A stretch of 64,000 nt of DNA from Hesseltinella vesiculosa (lineage: Eukaryota > Mucoromycota > Mucoromycetes > Mucorales > Cunninghamellaceae): positions 372,001 through 436,000 of the forward strand of contig MCGT01000011.1 of assembly GCA_002104935.1 (NCBI GenBank), given 5' to 3'. The translations under genes were made by a program, and so were the position numbers. Under the pieces are notes generated by a model that was given only the letters and a program-made list of their open reading frames with translations, made no database searches and had not been told where the DNA came from. Position 1 is the stretch's first letter. Each line of letters starts with the position of its first letter. Below are positions 23,560 to 34,472 of this stretch, in pieces.

Positions 23560-24760
23560 ACGATCACCACTGAGCTAAATGGAGTTTCTTTTCACCTTTT
23601 AGTGACCGAGAGAAACCATAGCCACCCCATGACCGGTCTGAGCAGGACACAGCTAGGATGGCCACCTCACCAGGTGTTGAGTCTTCCACAGTACTCCAGT
23701 GAGGGTCTGTTGATTCAGATAAAAAAAACTTGGTCGATGGAAGCAAGAAGGGTAGCCCAATAAAGTCCAGAAAATAGCGGGGGGGACCCAGACGTAGAGT
23801 TTGTCAAAAATACATCTGGCAGAACACCATCATTGCTGCCCTGGGGCACAGCTCCGGCGGGCACAACACAAGCCAAGGACCAGGGAGAAACGGGCACACT
23901 TTTCTTGCTTTGCTTCCATGTCATCCTGAAAATGGAACCCCAAAGATCTTGCAAAACCCTTCTTGATGGGGTCTCTTGGCACAGATCTTGCTGACCAGGG
24001 GGGAAACCATCCAAGGTCGGTTTGGCTTGAATGCGCTGCACGTCCAGTTGCAAAAACCTCGGCCCCAGTGAACATCCATGGTAGCTGTTAGCTCACCAGC
24101 GTCGCATGGCATCAAAGGAGGTAGTCCAAGGCAGCAAAAGGACAAACTTGGGCTAGCAGCGATATCTTTGAATGCTAAATGGGAGTGATCCCATTGTCGC
24201 ATTGCAAAGATCAAGTCGGCCATGATATTCTCAAACGGCAAGAAACCACAGTTGATCCAAACTTGTCAAAACCAAACGCTCCATCAGCCCTGAAAGGGAA
24301 GAATCTGAGCACCAAAGACTTCTACGATGGCCCATTTGCTTTGGTAGGAATGGGAAATAGCCCGAACAAACTTGAATCAATGACAGTAAACCACCATTGG
24401 AGGAAGAACTTGACAGTAACACGCCGAGGCAAAAGGCGACTTTTACCAAGAGACGACCAAAAGCATGGCCGAGAACTTGAAACCAATGGACTTGCTCCAA
24501 GTGCGCAATCAAGAGATGCGGTTTTGGTACGATGCTCTTATTTATCTTGGTGTCATCAGGCATTCCGCAAAATGCCCATCATCATTGTTTGCTAGTCCGA
24601 TGCACCTCAAGAGGGTTGAAAAATACCTGCAGCACCCCCCAACATACAGGGACAGTATAGCCCGTAGGCAACTTCGGATCTTTTTTTATGTGTGGATCGA
24701 GGGTTCCAAAAGTCGGGAGAATCCTAGTAGCACACAAGTGACCGTTGACGTTTAAGTGGT
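23560..24760. other. Broken peptide-like frames, possible gene or transposon relic
   Basis: The minus strand 24241-23564 has overlapping open stretches in different frames (including LTSLDQLWFLAV near 24240, GEVAILAVSCSDRSWGGYGF near 23660) and the plus strand 24250-24720 has MAENLKPMDLLQVRNQEMRF. No frame is long, none joins with convincing splice sites, and no family was recognised. Unusually dense open frames in a non-genic block suggest a decayed gene or element, but this is inference. Confidence 0.3.
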
Positions 24761-25239
24761 GATATGATCAGATGATGATGAAAAAAAAAGAAAATGGGTT
24801 GTTTACCGAGACCGCCTTTTTTATTGAAACAATTGTGACGGTGAAGGAGTGTGGCCAATCAGAAGCTCCCCTTTCATGGTGAAGGTCAAAAGCCAGTTTC
24901 TCTTTGATACTTTCAGAAAGACAAGTAATCCTTGAAGAATGAAAGTAGAACGGAAGAAGGAACGTAAAGATTGATCCGGAGACTATTGTTGCTGTCATGC
25001 AGATGCTAACTATGCTGTCCAATTCGGCAGGTCTCACAGCTGTCGTGCGACCAGCCGTAAAAAAAACTCGCGCTGGGTCGATCCTGGCCACTTTCCACTT
25101 CGCGTCTACTACTGTTTGTCAACCATCATTAGAAGCCCGAGTGCTTTCTTTCATTCATTGTCCCTTGATTTACGTACAGCATTCGCAATTTGAAGGTCCT
25201 GGAACAGCTCCTACGGCCGTTGAGTTCAAAGCGGCAACC

Positions 25240-26215
25240 CAGCGGGCATGACGGTGGCTGAATATTGGCTCAAGAAGCCGAGAGGTCCGACGTGTCATTT
25301 TGAAATTGTGTAAAAATTGGCTGGACAGCCGCTACAAATCAACGTGGATTTTCCAGCGTCAATTCAGCATATGCGATCCTTCATTTATGCAAAATGGTAC
25401 ATTAATTCATTTGGTCAAGCATGATTTATGCCAACCTTTTTTTTTTTTTTTTCAAAAGGCAGAGGTGACCCCTTCTCATTATGGTAAAAAATCTGAACGT
25501 CAGTGATTTACCTGTGGTGAGTATATACCTCTAACGTATGATGCGATAAGTTGGACTTTATGAGGAAAAGCTTCAAAGACGTCGTGGCAAGGAGCTAACG
25601 TCATTCAAATTGAGCCATCAGCGACAGCGCATGTGCCAAAACCCATTGCGCAGAAGGTGTACAAAAAAAAAAAAAATAGTCCGTGCAGTCCTGGCTGCTG
25701 CATGCAGGGCAATTCGAAAGTGGCGCTGCGCGGAGGCTGAATGTAGCGATCTGATTTTTTTGTCATTTTGAAAAAAAAAGAATAAACGCTGCACATCATA
25801 TCTGAGTGATTGAATCGATGTGAAATGTTGCGTGAGAGCGCAAATGCATGAATGATGATGATGCTGAGAAAACCAAGTCCATTGGTGAAGGTCACCCAGC
25901 CAACTTTTGACAGGTTTCGGTTTTGACACCTCCGAATCGCCAGCTAAAAAAATGAAAAATCGGCCACGTTCACCAGGGAAACCCTCAGGCCATCAGATCA
26001 AAAATCACAGTGCAAAAGTGCTCTAAATAAATTCACCCCAAATGATGCCTACCAGCGCAAAATGGTGAGAAATGACTTTATATTATGATGTTAACTCTCT
26101 CAGACGGCAGAGAGAAGAGCAAGTAGGCTGGCAAACATGCAGTAAAAATGATCTCGCACGCACTTGAACTCACTTGCTCATGCACTAGAAAATGATTGGT
26201 TCACCAGCCATTTTT
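25240..26215 (-). repeat. Dispersed repeat, longest copy plus a second fragment
   Basis: The reverse complement of about 26215-25790 is the most complete copy seen (about 420 bp or more): GGCTGGTGAACCAATCA, then CACCATTTTGCGCTGGTAGG, GCACTGTGATTTTTGATC, TTTAGCTGGCGATTCGGAGG, AAAGTTGGCTGGGTGACCTT, AGCATCATCATCATTCATGC, CACATCGATTCAATCACTC. A second, more diverged piece at 25250-25400 in the opposite orientation has AAAAATTGGCTGGACAGCC and GATCCTTCATTTATGCAAAA. No coding capacity, no clear inverted termini. Confidence 0.65.
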
Positions 26216-26504
26216 TTTTTTTTCACATCTCAGAGAAAATCCAGTAGACATTAACAAAGCAAACGGAAAAGCAAGAGCCTCCCCTCTTGTATTTTGCATC
26301 CAGGTTTGGGTGACGATGGATAAGTGTTTCAAGAACATAAAATGCATTTTATAGGCGATCTCTAGCCCGGTGTTATGTTCCTATCTGTGGAGGTTCTGAC
26401 CTTTCTCATTTATTTTGTACAACTTCAATCATTTCCACAAGCAAGAGATGATATCCTTCATCCTTGAAATACGTAGAGAGAAAGGGGACTTTATTACAGT
26501 ACTC

Positions 26505-29294
26505 TCATCTATTGCCGAGCTTTTTGTCCAGCTTCTCAATGAATTTGTACGAGAGGCTGGGGACGCGTAGGGCCGAGGTCTTTTTTTCACGCTTGGCCTG
26601 CTCCTTGAGCTGGTGATACATGGATTCCGAGGTGGTACTGGAGGACCAGAGGAGATCTATATTGGTTGACCTTTGAGATGGAGCGGCTGAGGAAACAGGC
26701 AAAAGCAGGTGGGTATCCAGCCATTCCTGCTGTTGCTGGTCGACAGGCGGTGCCGGTTGGGTGGCGGCGGCCGATGAGGGAGCAAGGAGGAAAGGCAAGA
26801 GTTGCTGACGAAAATGATCGACCGAGGCAGGCGTTACTTTGTTGGAGGGTGGTGAAGGTGTAGCAGTCTCTTCAAATGGAGCTGCCTGCTGCTGGATCCA
26901 GGATTCCATGTCGGGCGATAAATGGGGCTCATTGGTTTCGTAGCGGTAGCCTACAACACACCGTCGAAGTTGAAGTGGGTGGAGGAGCGTCAGGCCACGG
27001 CAGGTGGCAACAAAGTCGTTGACATGGTGGAGGCTGGTGATGCATTGCAATAGCTGGAGCAATTGGACGAGTCGTTCAAAGGTGGTGCCGAGCACACCAC
27101 AAATTGGTAGGTGATGTTTCTTTATCCAGCCCTCGATCACCGACAGGTTCAGGCGGATCTGAAATGCAAGGGAGCGGCACAAAAAGCGGCGATGCTGAAG
27201 GATATGGTTGAAGCTTTCGGCCAAAAGATGATATAGTGTTTGCTGGACAAGGTGCTGGGCAAGCCACGGTGGCAATAGCAGGTCAGCCAAGCTTGTGAGG
27301 TCATCCAGCAGTTGTAGAATCAAGGTGGGGCCTAAGCCGGGACTTTTACTGCCGCCATCAAGAAGGGTAGCGGTGAGTGGTGAAGGAGAGGCTGGCGGAG
27401 GAGCAGCCGAGGTTGAGGACCCTCGACGCTGGAAAAATTTGGTCCATTCACGGGCTTGGTCCTGATCTTCAAACCGGATGGCAGCCATGTCTTTGTCCAT
27501 GGCCACATCCATGAAGCCAGCACCCACGAGCTTGCCCATCTGTCGTGTGCAGTCATTCAGCAGCATAAAATACACGTCCGTCGCTATATTGGCAAGCAAG
27601 TCCTGTTGTTCCAGTGTCGTTTGGGCAAAGTGGGTATCACGTTTCAGGTACGACAGCAAGAGGTGAATGTTGGCTAACCAGTAGCACAAGGCATAACGTC
27701 CCTTGCATGACTAGGTTAAAAAAAAAGAAAAAAAAGTTGACTGTCTTTGCTCGCAGCACCTCATTATTCACTGGGCCACGCCTTACCTTTGTGACCTTTA
27801 CCAGACGGGCGAGGGCGGTTTGGAAAAAGTGGTGGAGGTCCTGACGAGGCAAGTAAAAATAAGCAAAGCGTGCACACAGGAAGAGAAGATCGGCTGGGAT
27901 CCAGAGGGTATCATCGTGACGGGTCATGGCGGCGTGCCTGGCGGGAGGTGGGAGCATGACGAGGTCCAAGAGGGTTGGCAGGTCGTCCATGGAAAAGGCA
28001 AACATCTGATCAACCAGGCAGTGATCCCAGTCAAAGGTGTGAGCTGAGCGCAGGCTGGCTTCCAGGCTGGCTAGGGTCGTTGGGCTGTCACAGGGGCTGT
28101 CTTCGTCATCGCTTTGACCGTCAGGATGATTGACGAAGAGGGAACTGGTAGGTGGGGCAACAGGTAGGATGGCTTGGTGGTGGAGTAAGCCGAGACTGCT
28201 TTGGCGCCGCGTGCTTCGGGTGTCCAGGTGGGCACCCAAGTGGCTCTGGTGCTGATGGGCTTCGGTGTTCATGAAATGCGTGTAGGCATCGATACCTGAA
28301 TGATGAAAGGTGGAGGTGGTGAGGGTAGGGGTGGATTGGCGTCGGGCGGCCTTTACTTTTTGGATGGACTGCTTCTGCTTGAGTTTGCGCTCGTACGCCA
28401 AGGCGGTGCGGCGGGAAGACGACGCGTGCGTTTTCAGCAAAGGGGTCATGACAGGATCGTTACTCCAAATCAGATCGTAGGCTAGGTTGCCGGTGACAGA
28501 TGAGATCTTTGGATCTGCCCGCGCTCCAGCAATAATGTGACCAGGGATGCTCGTTGTAAGGAGGTTGCCCACATCAATGCTGTCCAACCCTCTGAAAAAA
28601 AAAAAGGTTTGAATGGCAGGTTGTCCCTTTTGTGATCCTTACCGTTGTCTTGTTCGTTGACAGGACAGTCCTGGTTGATGAGCCAAGTAGCGACATGAGG
28701 TTGGTTAAAGCAGATGGCTACCATCAAAGCTGTGGATCCAGAGTCATGATCAGCAGCAAAGAGCAAATCTGTGCAAGTGGCACATTGGGCTTGTAGTTGG
28801 GCCAGGTGACCGTTGGAGGCACTGCCAAGAAAGTCGGTGACCAATTGATGATTTTGAAAGACAATACGTTTGGTTGGTGCTTGGGGAAGGGGCGTGACTG
28901 GATGGGCATGTATATGTGCAGTGGTTGGTTCAGGGCTGGTTGGGTATAAAGGCGATGCCGGGGCAACGGTTGGTGGTGGAGAAGGAGGGGAAGGCCGATG
29001 GCGTGTGGCTGGCAAAGAATGGGCAGGAAGTGATTGGGCTCTAGTAGACGGGGTTCTCGCTAGCCGCTTTTCCTTTTTGGTATTTTTTTGCATTTGGGTT
29101 AACATGGATGAGAACTGCTCAAAGTTGTTGGCAATCTTGGATGTCAATTCATCTTGAGGCAAGGCTGTGTGGACGGATCGTGGGCGTGGCTGGGTACGAT
29201 TGTGCTTGAAAGATGGAGAATAAGAGCTTTGAGCCATGGCAGCATCAATGGTCAATGTCGATTGTGGATGTAGTGCTGTATTGGGTTTGGACAT
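26505..29294 (-). CDS. Ankyrin-repeat plus DIL (dilute) domain protein
   Basis: Cytosolic protein combining ankyrin repeats with a DIL domain, the cargo-binding fold of class V myosin tails; fungal homologues are poorly characterised. Exons 29294-28643, 28591-27787 and 27710-26505; about 887 aa if one missing base is allowed. Order: disordered Pro/Ser-rich N-terminus (to about residue 150), ankyrin repeats (GSTALMVAICFNQPHVATWL; DNEGWTALMWATSLQRASLV), a basic Ser-rich linker, then the all-helical DIL region from about residue 390 (LCYWLANIHLLLSYLKRD, LLAESFNHILQHRRFLCRSL, RYETNEPHLSPDMESWIQQQ). The frame breaks near 28525: LLLERG and ADPKISSVTGN are clearly one ankyrin repeat but lie in different frames, one G short. 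Start chosen at MSKPNTALHPQ; a longer ORF extends 39 codons upstream. Confidence 0.8.
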
Positions 29295-31568
29295 GCTACA
29301 ACACTTTTCAGCAATGGTAACAAGGAAAGTTGATAGAAAAAGACCGAAGAGAAAAAAAAAGGGCGTTGCACCAATTGCCTGCCGTGCGGCCGGAGTTTGA
29401 ATACGGTTCATTTAAAAAAACTTGCTGCAAGCATTTTGAACAACACAAACGAACCAATGGTCCAAACTTTATTTTTTATTCATTTACCAAAAGCGCTGCT
29501 AGCACCATGCCTTTGACAAGAAAGAGTTGGTTCCTTTTGTACAAAAGGACCTCCTTTATCTGCAGTTGGGGAAGCTGGCTTGGTTAAAAAAATAAAAAAG
29601 CGCGTGTGCAGGCACGTTGCATGGGGCCCTGACAGCGCTGGTAATAACAATGGCGATGGGGAGGAGTGACCTGCGGTCACTGAAAAAAAAATATGGGGCG
29701 AGCAAGAGCGGTCGGAGGAAACCAAGTTTGGGACTAACATGAAGACGGCGGGGGTGACATCTGATCTTGCGTCCTGGCGTCATGCGAGACTTTCGGCAAG
29801 AAGAAAGGTGGTCAGAAAAGTAAGAACTCGGCCAATAAGGAAAAAAGAGCCATCACACATTCGGCCCAATATAACGAAAGGGTTGGCAAGGCAAAAATAA
29901 AACTGTATGTACACGTGCTCAGGTTGCACTTTCAACAAAAGAAAAAAAATGCATTGGCCGTGCACAAGAAACGTCATCTTGCGGGATTGGATCGAACGGA
30001 TGGTTGTGTTGATAGGAAGGATTGTCGCATGAAAAAAAAAAAAAAAAAAAAAAAGTCGGGTGATTTTCCAACGGATTTGATCTCGGCCATGCATGATGCA
30101 TCTTGCCATCCACAATGACTTGTAGGCCCAGGCAGATTCCTGTTTCTGAAGGGCGGAAGGACTAGGCTAGCAAGGGAAGAAGGACAAAAGTAGGTGAATG
30201 GAGAATGACGAGTGAGGATACAATGACAGTAATAGGCAATGAGAGATGAATAGGATGTTGAGAAGCATCATGCAGGTTAGTAATGCGATGAATGTCAAAC
30301 GTCAATAGAAGAAAACAGGACAAACTCGTGCCAAAAAAGAAAAGCATGGAAGCATCATTCAAACTCCCTGCTGGGGGTTTTCGCCCATTTTTTTGCCCAC
30401 ACTTTTTTTAATTTTTGACACGATCATTAAAAATAAGGGAAGCTCGCAGAGATGACCTTGGCTAAAGCTGAATGAAAAATGTAGCATGTAGGGCATGGCA
30501 GCCAGGAGATGTTATGTCTTTTTCTCTATTTGAATAGAAAAAGAAGGACAAAAAAGGGATTTACCGAGAATGACTCCGGCCCGTTGGAAGGAAAAAAAAA
30601 GGATGATTCCCAACATCTTGTCGTTTGAAAAAATATCCGAAGTTTTGGAAAGACAGAGATGATCGATGGACTTAGCGGGATCCACAGAAAACCTACAAAA
30701 GAGGAACGATGAGCGATGGACGTTGGACCATGAGGGATTAAAGTTTCTGCACCGTCAACAAGGCAAGAAGAAAGGGGGAGACAGTTACCCAAAAAATCTC
30801 GTTTTCTAACGACCAGATTTTTTTTTTTTTTCATTAAACGAGTAAAACGTTTTGCCCCTTGATCCAAAAGGAGAACCACGGCTTTTTTTTATTTGACGGG
30901 AGAAATCAATATAAAATAATAAAAACAAAAACCAAGCGGGTTGTCAATAAGAAAAGGCCAAAGAAGACGCTCCATGTCAACTAGTGAAAAAGACAACAAA
31001 AGGTCGGTTGGCGGAAATGTTGACGAGACAGAGTTGGCAAAACCCACGAAAAGGTGAGAGACCCCTCCACTCGGAAACAGCAAAAGAAAGGATTTGCTCC
31101 CTAAAAAAGAAACAAAAAAAAAGCCTATTTGTCGGCTTTCGTTCCCCAAAGGAAAGTCCATTTTTTGTGTCACGCTATTGGATAAAATACCAATGATGGT
31201 CTATGACGATGTTTCTTGTCATAAAACCGTTAGAGATCGGCTATGGGGCGAATAAAAAAGGCCCTTGAAGAGATCCTCAAGGTGGATCTGTCGATTTTTA
31301 CGTGTTGCTGTGTGAAGCAGAATTTCCTTTTTTTGCACTGCCAGGGAGCCCCCAAACGAAATAAAAAAAGTGTCCCTTTTTTTTTATTTCCCTTTTTCTT
31401 TCTTCCTTTCATTATAAAAAAGCCAGATTGGTACTTGACTTTTGGTGACCGTCTTCTTCCACTCAACAATACCTCTTCCTTTCTTTTAGTTTCATACCCT
31501 CTTTATATTTTTGTGTGTCGTTGTTCTGGGAGCGAGTACAAGTAGTTTACCTTTTTTTTTTTTTAATC
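29295..31568. other. Long divergent intergenic region
   Basis: 2.3 kb between the starts of the ankyrin-DIL gene (-) and the HSF-type gene (+). It is dense in A/T homopolymers (for example A22 at 30031-30052). Small ORFs occur on both strands and overlap antiparallel without family signal. The last 300 nt before 31569 are pyrimidine-rich, typical of a fungal promoter/5' UTR; a long leader is usual for regulatory genes. Confidence 0.45.
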
Positions 31569-33482
31569 ATGGACGATTATGCCGACCACACCTTATTCAC
31601 CCATGCACCACATTATCCTACCCATCCTGTCCGACCAGAGGAGTCCATGACTGCATTGACTTATGGTATTCCTCTAGCTTTGAAATCGTCTTCTCCACAA
31701 GACTCGGTGGATCAAGAAAACTACGCGTACAATGCCAATTGGATGTCACCTCCACATGACCTTGTTCGCTCGACTTCTTTACCTTCTCCCTCGGTTGAAT
31801 ATTCTCTTTCGGAACGGGGTATTGCTGGTTTTGTTGCCAAACTCTATCAGTAAGCTCTATTTCTATTATTTATTTATTTTTTGGAAGAAAAAAAAAAGCA
31901 TTAGGTGTTTGATGTTGGGAGAGAAAAAGCTCACCTGACTAACTCAGCCCTCCTCCCTTTTTATTGACACAGATGTTTACAGACAAGTGAAAATGGTCAA
32001 AATTATGCTAGATGGATACGCCACAATGGCAAGGATATGTTCATCATTGATTATATTCCCAGTAAGTGAAAGGTTAGACCACTTTTGATGTCATGTATCC
32101 ACCTGCTCCCCTTATTTTGTATTATTCTAACCCCCTTTCCTTTTTTTTTTTTCTATAGAATTCACCGAAGAAGTCCTACCCAAACTGTTCAAGCACTGTA
32201 AATTCCCATCCTTTGTCCGTCAGTTGAATGTAAGTAAAAAAGCAGGGGGGCATGAGTGTGTCAGGGAGCCCATTAGGTAAAAAAAAAAAAAGGGGGGGAT
32301 ACCATAGAGAGTGAGGGGAGGGGGGGGCAAAAAAAAAAAAAAAGAGGCAAAAGGGCAAGGTTGGAGGAGGGAGATTTAATGGCGAACAATAAACCGGGAC
32401 CAGATATTGATTTATTGCGAGGGGATTTTTTTTAGATCTACGGATTTCAACGAGACACCGATGCAAGAAAATCAAAAGACTCGAAAGACAAGGAGTCTTG
32501 TCGATGGTACCATCCTTATTTCCATCCCGGCCGACGTGACCTTTTCCCGTTGATCCGACGCAAGGCAACACAATATACACGACGAAGGCGCGCAAAACTA
32601 CTCCCTGAGGACGGCCAAGATTTCCATGCATCGACTTCCTTTACAACCTCGGTCGAACCTCACTTATCGATGTATGATGATTCCACAAATGATACCAAGC
32701 CGACGATGGCTGCTGACGTCAATCCTACCGATCTGTTGCGTCCCGTCATCACCGACGCTCTGCCTTGCACCATTCTGTCCATGACTGACCCCGCCCTCTC
32801 ATTTTCCTCGGCCTCTTCCACCTCCACCATCCCATTGGATATGCAGGAGACGAACCAGCTGGCCACACCCTCCTCTTCCTCTCGCAGCTCCAGCAGCTTT
32901 GTTGACAACAATGCCGATTACTTTTGCTCAGATCCTCCATACCAACATCGTGCTTCCATGCCCCATCTCCATCCTCCTCCTCCTGGTTACAGCTTACCAG
33001 CCGCCCAACCACAACCTTGGCTTGTGCAAGATTTTGCCTATTTGAATCAAGGCTATCCACCCTGGATGGCACCATCAATACCACCCATCGACCGTCGTTC
33101 GTCCACTTTGCTCTTACAACATACCTCTTCCTCACATGACCCTTTGGACCGACCCGTTCATGACGACACCAAATCCATGCACGCGCCTGTCACCCCGCCC
33201 TTGTCATCATCCTCATCCATACCCCAATCTGGTGCTTCTACATCGCCCTTATCACCCGCCATGCCGTCCCCTCTCGTCACTTTGCCGAGCTCACCTGTTG
33301 CGAATGGCACGGCATTCATGTCATCATCTGCCCCTCCTCCTTACTCCTCAACCTTCTTACCTTCTGCCTCGGCCGCTACTTTTTCCGCTCACCGACCCAG
33401 CCACCCTGCACCCTGTCTATCTCTTTATGATGCAGACTTGCTCTCCTTTCAACCACGAATCCATCCTCCTCTTCCTCCTTGA
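31569..33482 (+). CDS. HSF-type DNA-binding transcription factor
   Basis: Nuclear transcription factor with a heat-shock-factor winged-helix domain. Exons 31569-31849, 31973-32061, 32159-32229 and 32436-33482 give 495 aa. The DNA-binding domain spans about residues 86-190: GIAGFVAKLYQCLQTSENG, YARWIRHNGKDMFIIDYIPK, VLPKLFKHCKFPSFVRQLN, IYGFQRDTDARKSKD, WYHPYFHPGRRDLFPLIRRK; the recognition-helix motif FPSFVRQLNIYGF is intact. A basic stretch follows (RRRRAKLLPED). The remainder is Ser/Pro-rich and probably disordered. I see no clear heptad leucine zipper after the domain, so it is more likely an HSF-domain regulator (Sfl1/Skn7-like group) than a canonical trimeric Hsf1. Confidence 0.88.
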
Positions 33483-34472
33483 GCCATCAGGAATGGCAAC
33501 CTCCTTTGGATAAAATCTTCACACTTGTTTGCTTTTTTTTTATTTCTCTATTGTCCCATTACACACCTACATTTTTTTTACGCCAACTCTTTAATTCAAT
33601 CAATAAAAATAAAACTAAAATATAATAGGAACATCGCCACCACATTTTCATAAAAATAGGAGTAGGTCGAGACCCGCTTTTTTTGCCCTTGACCCTTTTT
33701 TCTTGCATGAAAAAAAAAAATACCCATAAAAAATCAAAAGCCGTGGCTCCCGATTTTTTTCATGCAGCTTCATTAACGATGAAACAAAATAACAACTATG
33801 TGTAAACAAATTTGACTGGTTTCCTTCTCTTTGGATTCCCTGCTACCTGGAAATAAAAAAAAAAAATCACCGTGGGCTCTGCAATGAATGAAAAAAAAAA
33901 AAAAAAAAAAAAAGACGCGCCCAGCCTCGGTCTTGCTGAGATTCAAAAGACCCGCCATTTCAAACGCCTACGTCTTTCCACCCTAACCTTCAGACCTTCA
34001 TCCCCAGGCAAATGGCCTCGTCTTTTGTTCATGCCATTTATTTAGTACATTGCGTTTTTCTTCATTATCTGATAAGAAATATGGATGCAGTGCTGCTATG
34101 GCAGTTTCAATCAATAGATGACTGCGGTTACCCCAGATGTCTGGCGGGCGGTATTTTCAATAAAAAAAAAAAAACGCGAGGGGCAAGCCATGTTTGTTTG
34201 ATGTCATCTTTTATTTTTCTTGTTGACAAACGACGAGGAAAATGAGGACATGGTCCTCGCATCACCACTTTCTCTTTCTTCCTTCCTTGTCATTTACGGA
34301 CGGTAGCCACGTTTTCACTCACACATCCTTGGTTTTTTTTAAATTTTTTTTTCTGCATTGCTGTTGTTCATGTATTTCTTGTAATTTTAGCTTTTTTCTA
34401 ATTTATTTATTTAATTCAACTCGAACAACTGCAATACAAACGAAGAAAACTAAAAGTGTCAATCCAACAACG
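33483..34472. other. Intergenic, HSF 3' UTR and MedA promoter
   Basis: 990 bp. The HSF 3' UTR has AATAAAAATAAAAC near 33601. There are A/T runs including A25 at about 33889-33913. Pyrimidine-rich sequence (34250-34400) leads to the MedA-like ATG; an ORF open from 34242 has no initiator context and is not counted as coding. Confidence 0.45.

Larger units (their letters stand above)
22459..26504. other. 4-kb gene-poor block with repeats and decayed ORFs
   Basis: No intact gene was found between TyrRS and the ankyrin-DIL gene. Contents: a copy of the dispersed repeat at 22849-23000, a short tandem array at 23126-23245, AT-rich A-runs around 23360-23420, a stretch of broken peptide-like frames at 23560-24760, and further repeat copies at 25240-26215. 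The 26215-26500 tail is probably the 3' UTR side of the ankyrin-DIL gene. The block looks like an old insertion graveyard. Confidence 0.5.
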
